Part shown: positions 63,721-64,000 of the stretch, one piece after another
Layout of the letters: the number at the start of each line of letters is the position of its first letter
Position numbering within the stretch: position 1 is the first letter of the stretch
Origin: an uncultured Prevotella sp.
GTDB taxonomy: Bacteria; Bacteroidota; Bacteroidia; Bacteroidales; Bacteroidaceae
DNA length: 64,000 nucleotides
Assembly: GCA_946998205.1 (NCBI GenBank)
Contig: CAMPYJ010000004.1
Coordinates: 47,893-111,892 of the forward strand
Reading direction: 5' to 3'
Notes under the pieces: generated by a model
Database searches by the model: none
The model's input: the letters and a program-made list of their open reading frames with translations, nothing else
What the model was told of the DNA's origin: nothing
Position numbers and translations under genes: made by a program

Positions 63721-63864
63721 CGGGGGGGGTATTTTATATTTATTTAACTAAACAAATAATATATACGCTCAATCTTGACAATAGATAACAGATTAGAAAT
63801 ACTATTTAACAGAAAGAATCATATCCTTAGCAATCGGGCATTCTCGTTATACAACCTGATTAAA

Positions 63865-64000
63865 GGGCGGTTCTATAAATTAGCTTTGTCAGATTGCGAG
63901 GCTGTTTTTGCGGTCAATTTGTTTGTGAGCGAAGGAGTATAGCGGGCTATACGACTGAACGAACAAGCAAATTGAACCAAAAACGGAGCAAGCCGAATAC
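63865..64000. mobile_element. MITE-like element, copy E (cut by the window end)
   Basis: Starts GGGCGGTTCTATAAATTA with TAAA before it (63861-63864). It has the same orientation as copy A and, like A, contains CGGAGCAAGCCGAATAC at the site where B, C and D have no insertion, so it is of the longer type. The right end is outside the window. Confidence 0.8.

Larger units (their letters stand above)
63644..64000. other. Terminal intergenic region with promoter, C-run and MITE copy E
   Basis: Holds the small-protein promoter (63689-63720), a run of eight Gs (63722-63729, Cs on the coding strand) directly upstream of the -33 box, about 130 AT-rich bases without features, and the start of MITE copy E. 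Confidence 0.55.

Overview
The window looks like a chromosomal segment of a Bacteroidales bacterium, most likely a Prevotella relative (Prevotellaceae). The evidence is the recurrent Bacteroidetes promoter pattern (TTTG, 19-20 bases, TAnnTTTG) with few Shine-Dalgarno sites, TonB receptors with carboxypeptidase-regulatory-like extensions, a sigma factor without region 1.1, and lineage markers (TamL, GldH, DUF5103, DUF4834, archaeal-type Psd). Most of it is housekeeping gene blocks on both strands, separated by repeat-filled intergenic regions.

Layout. 1-4.3 kb: the tail of an unknown gene, then a restriction-modification island (m5C methyltransferase, PD-(D/E)xK nuclease, Vsr) carrying repeat elements. 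4.3-8.6 kb: kdsA and kdsD (Kdo for LPS), an exported phospholipase-D-type protein, a LuxR-type regulator and a cupin. 8.7-13.7 kb: an Oar-like TonB receptor with a BACON-type lipoprotein. 14.9-25 kb: rpoD, a TPR protein, a substrate-binding lipoprotein, radA, tamL, an rRNA methyltransferase and a membrane protein. 26-38 kb: an MltF-like lytic transglycosylase, hisC, a second TonB receptor with DUF5103, trxA, dnaE, psd, pssA and a DUF4834 protein. 38.7-46.6 kb: pyrH, birA, yraN, tadA, a coiled-coil lipoprotein, rsmI, tdk, an AI-2E permease and umuDC. 47-54 kb: a GH92 mannosidase, a GT2 glycosyltransferase, holB, ricT and gldH. 54.3-60.8 kb: the cell-shape cluster mreB-mreC-mreD-mrdA-rodA behind a short purH. 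61-64 kb: a large fimbrial-tip-like lipoprotein preceded by a 70-residue small protein.

The most unusual features are these. (1) A non-coding mobile element family: three 193-bp copies, one 258-bp copy and one cut by the window end, with 18-bp terminal inverted repeats and exact 4-bp target duplications. Two copies carry a second, 66-bp repeat inside, which also occurs as a tandem pair near vsr. (2) Six intergenic arrays of a degenerate repeat with a strict 22-bp period. (3) A HisC whose PLP-binding lysine is replaced by leucine. (4) A PurH that ends cleanly after the IMP cyclohydrolase domain. (5) A possible structured RNA upstream of the rRNA methyltransferase gene. (6) The small protein and lipoprotein pair at the right end, whose promoter abuts a run of eight Cs.

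No rRNA or tRNA gene, CRISPR array or transposase gene was recognised.
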